DNA of 53,201 bases from assembly GCA_903916255.1 (NCBI GenBank), contig CAIWVW010000101.1, forward strand, positions 1 through 53,201, in the 5' to 3' direction. Below the pieces are notes generated by a model. That model did no database searches, was not told where the DNA came from, and saw only the letters and a program-made list of their open reading frames with translations. The translations under genes were made by a program, and so were the position numbers. Of the stretch, positions 1 through 8,718 are shown in pieces. Numbering within the stretch: position 1 is the first letter of the stretch; each line of letters starts with the position of its first letter. This DNA comes from an uncultured Bacteroidota bacterium. Lineage in GTDB: Bacteria > Bacteroidota > Bacteroidia > JABEUT01.

Positions 1-2
1 AC

Positions 3-737
3 CTCATTCCATTTTTGGTAATCGCTTCTGCGGGAACTACAGATGTGGGTGCGGTTGACCCATTGGAAAGCATTGGTAAGATTGCAAAAAAACATAACCT
101 ATGGTATCATATTGACGGGGCTTACGGAGGTTTCTTCATATTGACAGATTATGGAAAGCAAGCACTGAAAGGCATTGAATTATCAGATTCGGTAGTATTG
201 GACCCACACAAAGGTTTGTTCTTACCATACGGACTTGGAATGGTACTAGTAAGGAATAGGCAGGCTTTAATGGATTCCCAATACTATAAGGCAAATTACA
301 TGCAGGATGCATTAAGCGCCGATGAAGAATTATCTCCGGCAGATTTATCTCCTGAACTTACCAAGCACTTTCGTGGATTGAGATTGTGGCTGCCTCTGCA
401 ATTACTAGGATTAAAGCCATTCCGTGCCTGTTTGGAAGAGAAAATAATGCTGGCAAGATATTTCTATTCCGAAGTAAAAAAGATGGGTTTTGAAATGGGC
501 CCCTATCCTGATTTATCGGTGGCATCGTATCGTTTCATACCAAAAACAGGCGATGCAAATGCTTTCAATAAAAGGATGATGGAAGAAATGGTAAAAGACG
601 GAAGAGTTTTTATTTCCTCTACCATGTTGGAAGACCGCTTTATGCTAAGGCTTGCTGTGTTGAGTTTCCGCACGCATCTTTCAACAATAAATATTTTGTT
701 GGAGCAGTTAAGGGAGAAGACGAAAGACAAATTGTAG
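3..737 (+). CDS. PLP-dependent (aromatic-L-amino-acid type) decarboxylase, 3' part
   Basis: This is the C-terminal part of a group II pyridoxal-phosphate decarboxylase; the reading frame is open to the left edge, so the true start lies outside the window. Visible family motifs are ASAGTTDVGAVDPL, the PLP-aspartate segment HIDGAYGG, and the Schiff-base lysine in LDPHKGLFLPYG. The family decarboxylates aromatic amino acids such as tyrosine, tryptophan or DOPA, or in some members glutamate; the substrate cannot be read from this part. The end, with RLAVLSFRTHL, is typical and complete. The next gene starts 11 bp downstream in the same direction, so the two may share a transcript. The family call is firm and the substrate unknown. 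Confidence 0.9.
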   Translation, partial: LIPFLVIASAGTTDVGAVDPLESIGKIAKKHNLWYHIDGAYGGFFILTDYGKQALKGIELSDSVVLDPHKGLFLPYGLGMVLVRNRQALMDSQYYKANYMQDALSADEELSPADLSPELTKHFRGLRLWLPLQLLGLKPFRACLEEKIMLARYFYSEVKKMGFEMGPYPDLSVASYRFIPKTGDANAFNKRMMEEMVKDGRVFISSTMLEDRFMLRLAVLSFRTHLSTINILLEQLREKTKDKL

Positions 738-747
738 TAAAGATTCA

Positions 748-1233
748 ATGAGAAATTATTTAACACTTATTTTATTTGTGATTTTAGTTTCTTGCTCAAA
801 CTCCAATCCGCCAATTTATTATAAGTGTAATGGTGTTATAATTACAAGACTCGATGAAATAAACGGAGAAGCCGAATCTCATTTTTTTTATGGTTATTAT
901 GATGGTAAGACTCCATACCCAAAGTCATTTATTAAAAGCACTTACCACGGTTTTGATGCTGAAATGGACGGGTATTTAATATTTCTACCTAATAATAAAG
1001 TCGAATTTGTAGGGAAAGATGGCTGGTTTGAAAAGATTGGGAATGACACTAATCTAAATATTAAGGAATTTCAGGTTAATGGTTCTTTTGACAATGGTAT
1101 GTTTATCACGTGGCACGATAGTATTCAAAATAAATATGGAAACATAGAATATTTTACAAGTTATGATAGTTCAGATGAAAAAGCTGACAATGTAAAGAAC
1201 CATTCCTTTATAAAGGCAGAATACACAAGATAG
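748..1233 (+). CDS. small lipoprotein of unknown function
   Basis: I do not recognise this 161-residue protein. It starts with a short basic stretch, a hydrophobic core and the lipobox LVSC at residues 13-16, so it should be exported and lipidated on the cysteine. The mature part is rich in Tyr, Asn, Asp and Lys with several aromatic clusters (FFYGYYDGK, EYFTSYDSS), consistent with a small beta-rich envelope protein. It follows the decarboxylase by 11 bp and is convergent with rodA, whose stop lies about 20 bp beyond. It is more A/T-rich than the flanking genes. No catalytic motif is visible. Confidence 0.7.
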   Translation: MRNYLTLILFVILVSCSNSNPPIYYKCNGVIITRLDEINGEAESHFFYGYYDGKTPYPKSFIKSTYHGFDAEMDGYLIFLPNNKVEFVGKDGWFEKIGNDTNLNIKEFQVNGSFDNGMFITWHDSIQNKYGNIEYFTSYDSSDEKADNVKNHSFIKAEYTR

Positions 1234-1253
1234 TAAGAGGTTTGGTAATTCTT

Positions 1254-2516
1254 TTACCTCAATATCTGCAACCTGTCCGCATCCAACCTCAGGAAGATAA
1301 ACATCAGCAGTGTAAACGCCCAGAAAGAAGAGCCGCCGTAACTAATAAATGGCAGAGGTATCCCGATTACGGGTACTAACCCAAGGTTCATACCCACATT
1401 AATTGCGACGTGAATAAAGAATATGGACGCTACTCCATACCCATAAATACGGCTGAAAGGAGAGCGCTGTCGTTCCGCTAAAAATATCAAACGTATAATT
1501 AAAATGAAGTAGAGGATTACAATAAATGTAGCGCCTACAAAGCCCCATTCCTCGCAGGGTGTAACAAAAATAAAATCGGTGGCATGGGCGGGCACATAAT
1601 TCAATTTAGCCTGAGTACCCTGCAAATAACCTTTGCCAACAGTGCCACCCGAAGCAATTGCTATTTCCGCCTGGTGGAGGTTATAGCCCTCCTTGCTGTT
1701 ATTTACATTCTGTTGCAGGAAAACCTGTATCCGTTTCTTTTGGTGAGGTTCTAAATGATTAAATCCATAATCGGTGCCAAACACAATGGCCAAACATAAA
1801 GCTAATATCCCACCCACTTTGGAGAGGTCTTTCACTTTGCGGCTTGTGAAAATGAGGAATGCAATTAAGGCAAGGCTTATCAAAACGATAGAAATTACAA
1901 GTTTACTCCCGACTAATGCCAAAATAAAAAGCGTGATTAACATAAAGCCTCCCAGCAATATATTGCCTGATAAACCTTCCCTGTATAAGACAAAAATAAA
2001 TGCGGTATATGTAACGGCAACGCCTGTTTCATTTTGAATTACGATTAGCAGCATGGGGAAAATTACCATGACAGCCGCAATCATCCTGATTTTTTTTACG
2101 TCTGTTTTCTTTTCATTGCTTAAATATTTTGCAAGCCCAAGGTTTATGGCGAAAATGCCAAGCTCCGCGGGCTGTATGCCAATTTCACCAATGCGGAACC
2201 AGGAGTGGCTGCCGGCAATATTCCTGCCGATAAAACGCACCGCCAAATCTGCAAAAACAAAAATGCCATACAGCGGATAAGCGAAAACAGAAAAGAAACT
2301 GGCATCGGAAACCATGATTAAAAAGGCCATTACAAATCCGGTAATTATCCATACGAATTGTTTGCCGTAGCGTTGCGAAAAATCAAATATACTGGGGTGT
2401 ACAGGGTTTAATACCGCTGAATAAATATTAATCCAGCCAATAAAAACAATGCACAGGTAAATACCAATTGTGAACCAGTCGATGTGCGGGATAATATTAC
2501 TGCGGCGGTCACTCAT
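1254..2516 (-). CDS. rodA: rod-shape peptidoglycan polymerase RodA (SEDS family)
   Basis: RodA is the SEDS glycosyltransferase that polymerises lipid II along the side wall, working with the transpeptidase PBP2. The protein is a multi-pass membrane protein of about 420 residues with the SEDS signature near the C-terminus (GIPLPFISYGGSS) and the conserved HATDFIFVTPCEEWGF segment. The open frame extends upstream to 2603, but that extension is only a basic low-complexity read-through of the mrdA tail. The ATG at 2516 (MSDRRSNIIPHIDW) fits family length and overlaps the mrdA stop by 8 bp, indicating translational coupling. It is the last gene of the purH-mreBCD-mrdA-rodA run. Confidence 0.95.
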   Translation of the reverse strand: MSDRRSNIIPHIDWFTIGIYLCIVFIGWINIYSAVLNPVHPSIFDFSQRYGKQFVWIITGFVMAFLIMVSDASFFSVFAYPLYGIFVFADLAVRFIGRNIAGSHSWFRIGEIGIQPAELGIFAINLGLAKYLSNEKKTDVKKIRMIAAVMVIFPMLLIVIQNETGVAVTYTAFIFVLYREGLSGNILLGGFMLITLFILALVGSKLVISIVLISLALIAFLIFTSRKVKDLSKVGGILALCLAIVFGTDYGFNHLEPHQKKRIQVFLQQNVNNSKEGYNLHQAEIAIASGGTVGKGYLQGTQAKLNYVPAHATDFIFVTPCEEWGFVGATFIVILYFILIIRLIFLAERQRSPFSRIYGYGVASIFFIHVAINVGMNLGLVPVIGIPLPFISYGGSSFWAFTLLMFIFLRLDADRLQILR

Positions 2517-4419
2517 CTTTATGCTTATGCCTTTTGATGGTTGCCGTTTTCTGTTCAGTAACTTTTCCCTTTTTCTTTTTAGGCGCAGTCTTTTCTTCCG
2601 CAAGATATTGAATGGTATTGCCTTGCATCATTTTTGTTTCGATGTCTTTTCTCCTGATGGTATCATTCAAATATTTTTCAATCATTAAACTGGCTATTGG
2701 CGCAGCCCAATCTGCCCCCCATCCACCACGCTCAATCACCACACTCACGGCAATGCGCGGATGGTCCTTAGGTGCAAAAGCAATAAACAATGAATTATTT
2801 CTTCCATTCGGGTTTTGGGCGGTACCTGTTTTCCCACACATAATTATCCCCGGAATTTTACTGCCGGCAGCTGTTCCGTCGTTCACCACATCGCACATAC
2901 CATCGGCAACAATGTCAAAATATTTTGCATCAATGGGTACAAAGTGCTTGGTTGCATATTTTTTTATAGTCGGTTTATCTCCGATAGATTTGATAATATG
3001 CGGCAGGTAATAATACCCCCTATTACCAATAATAGCAGCCTGATTAGCCATTTGCAAAGGAGTTACACCCAATTCTCCCTGACCAATTGCGAGTGAAATA
3101 ATAGTGGCCCCTTTCCAATGCCCGCGCCCATGATATTTGTCGTAATAATTTTGTGTAGGCAAGGAACCGCGCAATGCGCTTGGCAAATCTATATCCGGCC
3201 GGATGCCAATGCCAAAGCTGGTTACGTATCTCCTCCATGAATTAAAAGCATCTTCGGTAGAGTTATATTTTTTGTTATTCATGATGCTCATGAAAACATT
3301 ACAGAAATAGGTGTTGCAGGAAAGAGCAATCGCTTTTTCCAGTTGCAGTGTTCCATGCTTCGCATCGCACCCTACAGATATATTTCCCAAATGGAAAGCC
3401 CCGGGGCAATTGTAGGCAGTGTTTTCATTCAGCACGCCTTCCTGCTGCCCGATAAGGGCTTCAATGGTTTTGAATGTAGAACCGGGCGGGTACATTGCCA
3501 TCAGTGCACGGTTGAATAAAGGCACATCAATACTATCATGTAAAAGCTTTACATAATTTTTACCACGCACACTACCCACCATCAGGTTCGGGTCATACGA
3601 AGGGCTTGATACCAGCGCCAATATTTCGCCTGTCTCCGGATCAATGGCTACAATGCTGCCTGCCTTATTCTGCATTAATTGTTCACCATACTCCTGCAAT
3701 TCCGCATCAATACTGCAAGTCAGGTTAGCACCTGTTTGTGGGAGTGTATCAAACTTTCCACTTTTGTAATCGCCCACCTCTTTATTCATTGCATCGAACA
3801 TCATAATCTTAACGCCTTTTGTGCCGCGCAAATCGCTTTCGTAAGATTCCTCTATCCCGCTGATACCAATATAATCGCCCTCTTTATAATTCGGATTCCG
3901 GTCGCATAATGCTTTGTTCACTTCACCGATATACCCTAAAATATGCGGTGCCACTTTCATCGGGTACCGCCTTACTGTGCGCACCTGCGAGGTGAACCCG
4001 TGATATTTATAAAGCTTCTCCTGGAAGGCAGCATAAATCTCCGGCGTTACCTCTTTCATGAATACTGATGCGTGATACGCCGTATTTTGAATGGTCGCTT
4101 TTTTTATACCGGAAATAAAATCGGCTTTTGTAATTCCCAAATCACTGCAAAAGGAATCGGTATCAAAATCCTTGACAAGGGAAGGTGTTACAAGTATGTC
4201 ATAAGCCGCTTCATTTGTCACAAGTAAGCGTCCTTTGCGGTCATAAATACATCCCCGCGGGGGATATTGAGTGATATGCCTGAAGGTTTCATTACTCGCA
4301 TCCAGCTTAAGTGTTTCATCTATCACCTGCATGTAAAACATGCGGATGATAAAAGCTATGCACGCAACAAGAAAGATGCCGCCAATGATATATTTTCGGT
4401 CAGCAAAAAGGCTATTCAT
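2509..4419 (-). CDS. mrdA: penicillin-binding protein 2 (transpeptidase)
   Basis: PBP2 is the class B transpeptidase that cross-links peptidoglycan during elongation, anchored by one N-terminal membrane helix (about residues 10-30). The dimerisation domain covers about residues 40-230 and includes the conserved PPRGCIYDRKGRLL segment. The transpeptidase domain shows all three active-site motifs: S314-x-x-K317 in PPGSTFKT, SCN at 367-369, and KTG at 530-532. The last 30 residues are a Lys-rich tail (KKKKGK). The start overlaps mreD by 4 bp (ATGA) and the end overlaps rodA by 8 bp. Length (636) is normal for the family. Confidence 0.96.
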   Translation of the reverse strand: MNSLFADRKYIIGGIFLVACIAFIIRMFYMQVIDETLKLDASNETFRHITQYPPRGCIYDRKGRLLVTNEAAYDILVTPSLVKDFDTDSFCSDLGITKADFISGIKKATIQNTAYHASVFMKEVTPEIYAAFQEKLYKYHGFTSQVRTVRRYPMKVAPHILGYIGEVNKALCDRNPNYKEGDYIGISGIEESYESDLRGTKGVKIMMFDAMNKEVGDYKSGKFDTLPQTGANLTCSIDAELQEYGEQLMQNKAGSIVAIDPETGEILALVSSPSYDPNLMVGSVRGKNYVKLLHDSIDVPLFNRALMAMYPPGSTFKTIEALIGQQEGVLNENTAYNCPGAFHLGNISVGCDAKHGTLQLEKAIALSCNTYFCNVFMSIMNNKKYNSTEDAFNSWRRYVTSFGIGIRPDIDLPSALRGSLPTQNYYDKYHGRGHWKGATIISLAIGQGELGVTPLQMANQAAIIGNRGYYYLPHIIKSIGDKPTIKKYATKHFVPIDAKYFDIVADGMCDVVNDGTAAGSKIPGIIMCGKTGTAQNPNGRNNSLFIAFAPKDHPRIAVSVVIERGGWGADWAAPIASLMIEKYLNDTIRRKDIETKMMQGNTIQYLAEEKTAPKKKKGKVTEQKTATIKRHKHKDE

Positions 4420-4928
4420 GATGCGTTTCGGAATAAAATACTTTGTGTTACAAGGAGCAAAATAAGCGTGGTGACTCCACTTAAAATAACTTTAAGAAGC
4501 GTGGTGAAAAAACCGTGGAAGGACAGCATCTCCAAATAGAATAATACAAGGTGATGGAGGAAAACCAATACCCCCGCATAGCTCACCATCCAACGAATCC
4601 CCATAGAGCCGACCGTTGCCGAAGCATCTGCATTATAATCTCCCGCCGGCGAATAAAACCGCAGAATGGATGGCCTGCAAAAAGCCATAAAAGTACAGGC
4701 TGCCGCATTCATCCCCATGGTATTGTAAAACATATCTATAATTAATCCGGTGGCAAATGCAATAAACAATACAAGCGTTTTATCCATTCGCAAAGGCAGC
4801 ATCAAAATGGCGCCTACAAAGACAAAAGGATTGAAATAGATACCCATATCCAAATGCCTGATAATAGTAACCTGCAGCAGGATGAAAAACAGGAAACGAA
4901 GGATATTTTTGCCTGCTTCAATTATCAT
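4416..4928 (-). CDS. mreD: rod-shape-determining membrane protein MreD
   Basis: MreD is a small polytopic inner-membrane protein of the elongasome, linking MreC, PBP2 and RodA. This 170-residue protein has four to five hydrophobic segments and few charges (for example FLFFILLQVTIIRHLDMGIYF, a typical MreD opening followed by NPFVFVGAIL). MreD sequences diverge strongly, so the call rests mainly on size, topology and position between mreC and mrdA. It overlaps both neighbours by 4 bp in ATGA arrangements, so the three genes are translationally coupled. Confidence 0.9.
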   Translation of the reverse strand: MIIEAGKNILRFLFFILLQVTIIRHLDMGIYFNPFVFVGAILMLPLRMDKTLVLFIAFATGLIIDMFYNTMGMNAAACTFMAFCRPSILRFYSPAGDYNADASATVGSMGIRWMVSYAGVLVFLHHLVLFYLEMLSFHGFFTTLLKVILSGVTTLILLLVTQSILFRNAS

Positions 4929-5773
4929 TTCACCTTTTCATTTAATGAATTCTCCGCATCTGTTTCCAACGAGGTTTTTTCTGTTTTCTTCAAATCACTT
5001 ACCACATAAACATATCGCAGGTTCTTAAAATCAGTAGAGAGCTTTACATGCACCACATAAAAATATAGTTCCGGAATAGATTTGAAATCATCCACAGTCC
5101 CTACCATAACCCCTTTCGGGAAAACATTGGAAAACCCGCTGGTAGAAATGGTATCACCTATTTTTACTTTTTCACTCATTGGGATTTGCGTAAGCGTGGC
5201 AAAGCGGTAATCCATTTTGTCGCCCCATGCCAATGTGCCAAAAGTCCCGCTCTTTTTAAACATGGCGCTCACTAATGCTTTCTTATGCAGCAATGACATC
5301 ACAACCGAATAATGCGGGGAAACTTTTGCCACTACCCCTACAATTCCTGAAGGGCTGATTACTCCCATACCCTCCCCAATGCCAATATCAGAGCCTGCGT
5401 TAAGGGTCAGGTAATTATTCGGGAGGTTTGTTGAATTATCAATCACTTCGGCGAGGATGAAATTAAATTGCTGCCCGAACGGGTTAGTTTTTGGTATTTT
5501 TTTATGGTTAGATGTATCTTTTATATCCGTTGCAAGATTTAACAAATGTGTATTCTCTTCCGCCAATTGCTGGTTCACTTTCTTCAGGCTGAAATAGGAA
5601 GTAACGCCTGAATATGCTGTATATACAGTTCCTGATATCCGGTTGGATGAATTGAAAAACCCAGACTGATGGTAGTAGTTATTGGTAAAAACAAAAGCTA
5701 AAGAAGTTATTTCTAAAATAACAAAGAGTACGAAAAAATAAAACCTCCGCAGAAATGCAATTATACCAGACAT
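4925..5773 (-). CDS. mreC: rod-shape-determining protein MreC
   Basis: MreC is the bitopic periplasmic scaffold of the elongasome. The 282-residue protein has one N-terminal membrane helix (about residues 10-30), a short coiled coil (about 60-85, KKVNQQLAEENTHLLNLA) and then the two beta-barrel lobes with the characteristic NYLTLNAGSDIGIGEGMG and SPSGIVGVVAKVSPHYS segments. The C-terminal 20 residues are charged and variable, as usual. It lies 49 bp downstream of mreB, with a stuttered TAGCTATTAGCTG word in the spacer, and overlaps mreD by 4 bp. Confidence 0.95.
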   Translation of the reverse strand: MSGIIAFLRRFYFFVLFVILEITSLAFVFTNNYYHQSGFFNSSNRISGTVYTAYSGVTSYFSLKKVNQQLAEENTHLLNLATDIKDTSNHKKIPKTNPFGQQFNFILAEVIDNSTNLPNNYLTLNAGSDIGIGEGMGVISPSGIVGVVAKVSPHYSVVMSLLHKKALVSAMFKKSGTFGTLAWGDKMDYRFATLTQIPMSEKVKIGDTISTSGFSNVFPKGVMVGTVDDFKSIPELYFYVVHVKLSTDFKNLRYVYVVSDLKKTEKTSLETDAENSLNEKVK

Positions 5774-5822
5774 GGAATTTAGCTGTTCGCTATTAGCTGG
5801 TAGCTATTAGCTGTTTGTATCT
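5774..5822. repeat. stuttered spacer between mreB and mreC
   Basis: The 49-bp spacer contains the word GCTATTAGCTG twice (5789-5799 and 5803-5813) plus a partial copy (TTAGCTGTTCGC). It is one of several operon junctions in this window with a repeated short word. No function is evident. Confidence 0.6.
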
Positions 5823-6848
5823 TCAGGATTTGAGCAGGAATGGGAAACGGTGAATATTTTTAAGCGCAATACCGGCGCCACGTGCAACTGCCCGTAAAGG
5901 GTCTTCAGCAATATGGACAGGTAATTTGGTCCTGGCGGAAATACGTTTGTCAAGCCCGCGAAGCATAGAGCCACCGCCTGCCAGATAAATTCCCGTGCGG
6001 TAAATATCCGCTGAAAGTTCGGGCGGGGTTTTTTCCAGCGCCTGCAAAATCGCTTCTTCAATTTTCGAAATGGATTTATCCACCGCATGTGCAATTTCCG
6101 AATAGGAAACCTGTATTTCTTTTGGGATACCGGTCATCAAATCGCGTCCATGCACAGGATAGTCCGGCGGAGGGTTTTCCAATTCTGAAATAGCGGCACC
6201 CACTTCTATCTTCACGCGCTCTGCAGTCCTTTCACCAATCAGCATATTGTGCTGGCGGCGCATGTATTCTTCAATATCGGCAGTAAACTCATCACCAGCT
6301 ACACGGATAGAATTATCGCAAACAATACCACCTAACGCTATAACAGCGATGTCAGTTGTACCGCCTCCAATATCCACAATCAGGTTGCCCATTGGCTCTT
6401 CTACATCAATACCGATACCAATTGCGGCAGCCATAGGTTCATGCAGTAAATACACTTCTTTACCTCCCGCGTGCTCGGCAGAATCCCTAACTGCACGTTG
6501 TTCCACAGGGGTGATACCGGAAGGGATACAGATAACCATGCGCAGGGAAGGCGTGAACCACCTTCTGCCGGAGTGAATCATGCGGATTAATTCACGTATC
6601 ATGTGCTCGGCAGCATTGAAATCAGCTATTACACCATCTTTCAGCGGACGGATAGTTTTTATGTTTTCGTGCGTTTTGCCATGCATTTGTTGCGCAATGC
6701 GCCCAATGGCGATAACCTTCCCGGTCATCCTGTCCATAGCCACAATAGAAGGCTCGTCCACAACCACTTTATCATTATGAATGATAATAGTGTTGGCCGT
6801 TCCCAAGTCAATGGCTATGTCTTGTTGCAGAAAACTGAATAATCCCAT
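5823..6848 (-). CDS. mreB: actin-like cell-shape protein MreB
   Basis: MreB forms membrane-bound actin-like filaments that organise side-wall synthesis. The 341-residue protein carries the actin-fold nucleotide motifs: phosphate 1 DLGTANT (14-20), phosphate 2 VDIGGGTTDIAVIALGG, and the adenosine motif LAGGGSMLRGLD. The N-terminus MGLFSFLQQD resembles the usual membrane-interacting start. The gene begins only 27 bp after purH ends, in the same direction, so it may be co-transcribed with purH. The downstream order mreC-mreD-mrdA-rodA is the standard elongasome operon. Confidence 0.97.
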   Translation of the reverse strand: MGLFSFLQQDIAIDLGTANTIIIHNDKVVVDEPSIVAMDRMTGKVIAIGRIAQQMHGKTHENIKTIRPLKDGVIADFNAAEHMIRELIRMIHSGRRWFTPSLRMVICIPSGITPVEQRAVRDSAEHAGGKEVYLLHEPMAAAIGIGIDVEEPMGNLIVDIGGGTTDIAVIALGGIVCDNSIRVAGDEFTADIEEYMRRQHNMLIGERTAERVKIEVGAAISELENPPPDYPVHGRDLMTGIPKEIQVSYSEIAHAVDKSISKIEEAILQALEKTPPELSADIYRTGIYLAGGGSMLRGLDKRISARTKLPVHIAEDPLRAVARGAGIALKNIHRFPFLLKS

Positions 6849-6875
6849 GAGTTAAATAATTAGTTGGGGTTGAAA

Positions 6876-8378
6876 TCAATGTTTAAAATGGCGTGTTCCG
6901 GTTAAAACCATAGACATATTGTTTCCATCGCAAAATGCTATAGACTTCTCATCATTTATGGAACCGCCCGGGTGAATTACGGATGTTACCCCCGCATTGT
7001 GTGCAATCTCCACACAGTCAGGGAAAGGGAAAAATGCATCGGAAGCCATTACGCTCCCATGCAAATCAAAACCAAAGGCTGCGGCTTTTTCAATGGCTTG
7101 TTTCAGTGCATCCACACGGGATGTCTGACCTGTTCCGGCAGCTAATAATTGCTTGTTTTTAGCCAATACAATGGTGTTTGATTTAAGATGTTTCACAATT
7201 TTATTGGCAAATTCCAGGTCGGTATATTCCTGTTCTGTAGGAGCGAGTTTAGTTACCTGGCGCATATCAGCAATCAGGTCGGTTTTCCAATCCCTGTCCT
7301 GCTCCACTACTCCATTCAGCAACGAACGGAAATTTTTTTCAGGAAATTTAAACGAATGCGATTGCAATAGCATCCTGTTCTTTTTAGTCTTCAAAATATC
7401 CAATGCTGCCGAGTCAAACGAAGGAGCAATCAGCACTTCGAAGAACAGTGTATTAATTTCCTTTGCGGTAGCTTCATCAATGTTCGCATTGGTGATTAGA
7501 ATACCACCAAAAGCTGATATGGGGTCGCCTGCAAGTGCATCTTTCCATGCATCCAACAAGTTTTTGCGGGATGCAATGCCACAGGCGTTGTTATGCTTGA
7601 TTACAGCAAAAGTAATTTCATTAAATTCAGAAATCAAATTGAATGCGGCATCAATATCAAGCAGGTTATTGTATGAAAGTTCCTTGCCATGAATTTGTGT
7701 AAATACCTCATCAAGGTTTCCATAGAAATTAGCCTTTTGATGCGGATTTTCACCATAGCGTAATACTTTGGCCCCACTTACTTTTTTACTAAAACTTGCC
7801 CCATTCCCCATGAAATACGCATTTATCTGGGTGTCGTAATGTGAACTTACTTCAAACGCACGCTTTGCAAGCTCTTTGCGGAGTTCTATAGTTGATTCCC
7901 CATCGTGATTGGAAAGGATATCGAGTAGTTTTCCATATTCGTCTTTCGATGGAATAACTGTAACATGCTGGTAATTTTTGGCAGCAGCACGAATGAGTGA
8001 AATACCGCCAATATCAATCTTTTCAATGATTTCATCATCAGGTTTGCCTTCAGCAACCGTCTTTTCAAAAGGGTATAAGTCAACCACCACATAATCGAAG
8101 GGTGGAATTTCATATTTATCCAGTTCTGCGAGGTCAGAGGCTAAATCTTTCCTGCCTAATATACCGCCAAACACACGCGGATGAAGGGTTTTTACCCTAC
8201 CCCCCAGTATAGATGGGAAGGAAGTAATGTCCTCAACGGGAACAACATTGATTCCTAAACCTTCAATAAATTTTTGGGTCCCCCCGGTGCTGAAAATGGT
8301 AATCCCACATTTATCAAACTGGCGAACAATAGGTTCCAGTCCCTCTTTATCAAATACCGATACAAGTGCGTTCTTCAT
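6876..8378 (-). CDS. purH: bifunctional AICAR transformylase / IMP cyclohydrolase
   Basis: PurH catalyses the last two steps of purine synthesis, AICAR to FAICAR to IMP, in the cytoplasm. The 500-residue protein has an N-terminal MGS-like IMP cyclohydrolase domain (STGGT at 30-34, DIGGISLIRAAAKN at 122-135) and a C-terminal transformylase domain with RYGENPHQ, the catalytic pair K261-H262 in KHNNACG, and the terminal FPFPDCVEIAHNAG and HPGGSINDE segments. Length and motifs are complete. It is the first gene of the minus-strand run that continues into mreB, with a TAATTTTG-type -7 box upstream (plus-strand CAAAATTA at 8416-8423). Confidence 0.97.
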   Translation of the reverse strand: MKNALVSVFDKEGLEPIVRQFDKCGITIFSTGGTQKFIEGLGINVVPVEDITSFPSILGGRVKTLHPRVFGGILGRKDLASDLAELDKYEIPPFDYVVVDLYPFEKTVAEGKPDDEIIEKIDIGGISLIRAAAKNYQHVTVIPSKDEYGKLLDILSNHDGESTIELRKELAKRAFEVSSHYDTQINAYFMGNGASFSKKVSGAKVLRYGENPHQKANFYGNLDEVFTQIHGKELSYNNLLDIDAAFNLISEFNEITFAVIKHNNACGIASRKNLLDAWKDALAGDPISAFGGILITNANIDEATAKEINTLFFEVLIAPSFDSAALDILKTKKNRMLLQSHSFKFPEKNFRSLLNGVVEQDRDWKTDLIADMRQVTKLAPTEQEYTDLEFANKIVKHLKSNTIVLAKNKQLLAAGTGQTSRVDALKQAIEKAAAFGFDLHGSVMASDAFFPFPDCVEIAHNAGVTSVIHPGGSINDEKSIAFCDGNNMSMVLTGTRHFKH

Positions 8379-8718
8379 TTTTTAGTCTTCAATTCCGCAA
8401 TTTTTCTGCGTCTCGCAAAATTATCTCTTTTTCGCATCACTTAAGGACTTCTCAAAACTTATTTTTTCAATAGGTGTTTATAACTCTGCAAATGCAGGAT
8501 ATGCAACACTTACAGGAGGTTTCTAATTGTTCCTTAAAATACCTTTACAATCCTTGTCCATTCATACATCATTTTACACTTTTTGGCACCCCCATATTTG
8601 CACTTTATTGGCAAATTCCTGCCATATAATAAGTCAAACCCGCCGTACAATAAGTCTCGCTCGCAAAAGCTGTGTGATTGATTAATTTTGGTGATGCATA
8701 CACTAAAAATCAAACACT
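8379..8718. other. divergent intergenic region purH / T9SS cargo gene
   Basis: These 340 bp lie between two divergently transcribed genes. On the minus strand a TAnnTTTG box (complement of 8416-8423) could serve purH. On the plus strand TAATTTTG at 8683-8690 lies 28 bp before the ATG at 8719. Neither has a clear TTG at the right distance. The word AATAAGTC occurs twice (about 8629 and 8650). I see no coding sequence or RNA gene. Confidence 0.4.

Noticed and set aside
2516-2603. Longer N-terminus for RodA starting at 2603
   Set aside because: The 29 extra residues are a frame-shifted reading of the Lys-rich mrdA tail and are not like any SEDS N-terminus.
7153-7692. 179-codon open frame antisense to purH
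   Set aside because: It overlaps conserved PurH sequence and has no supporting motif or promoter.
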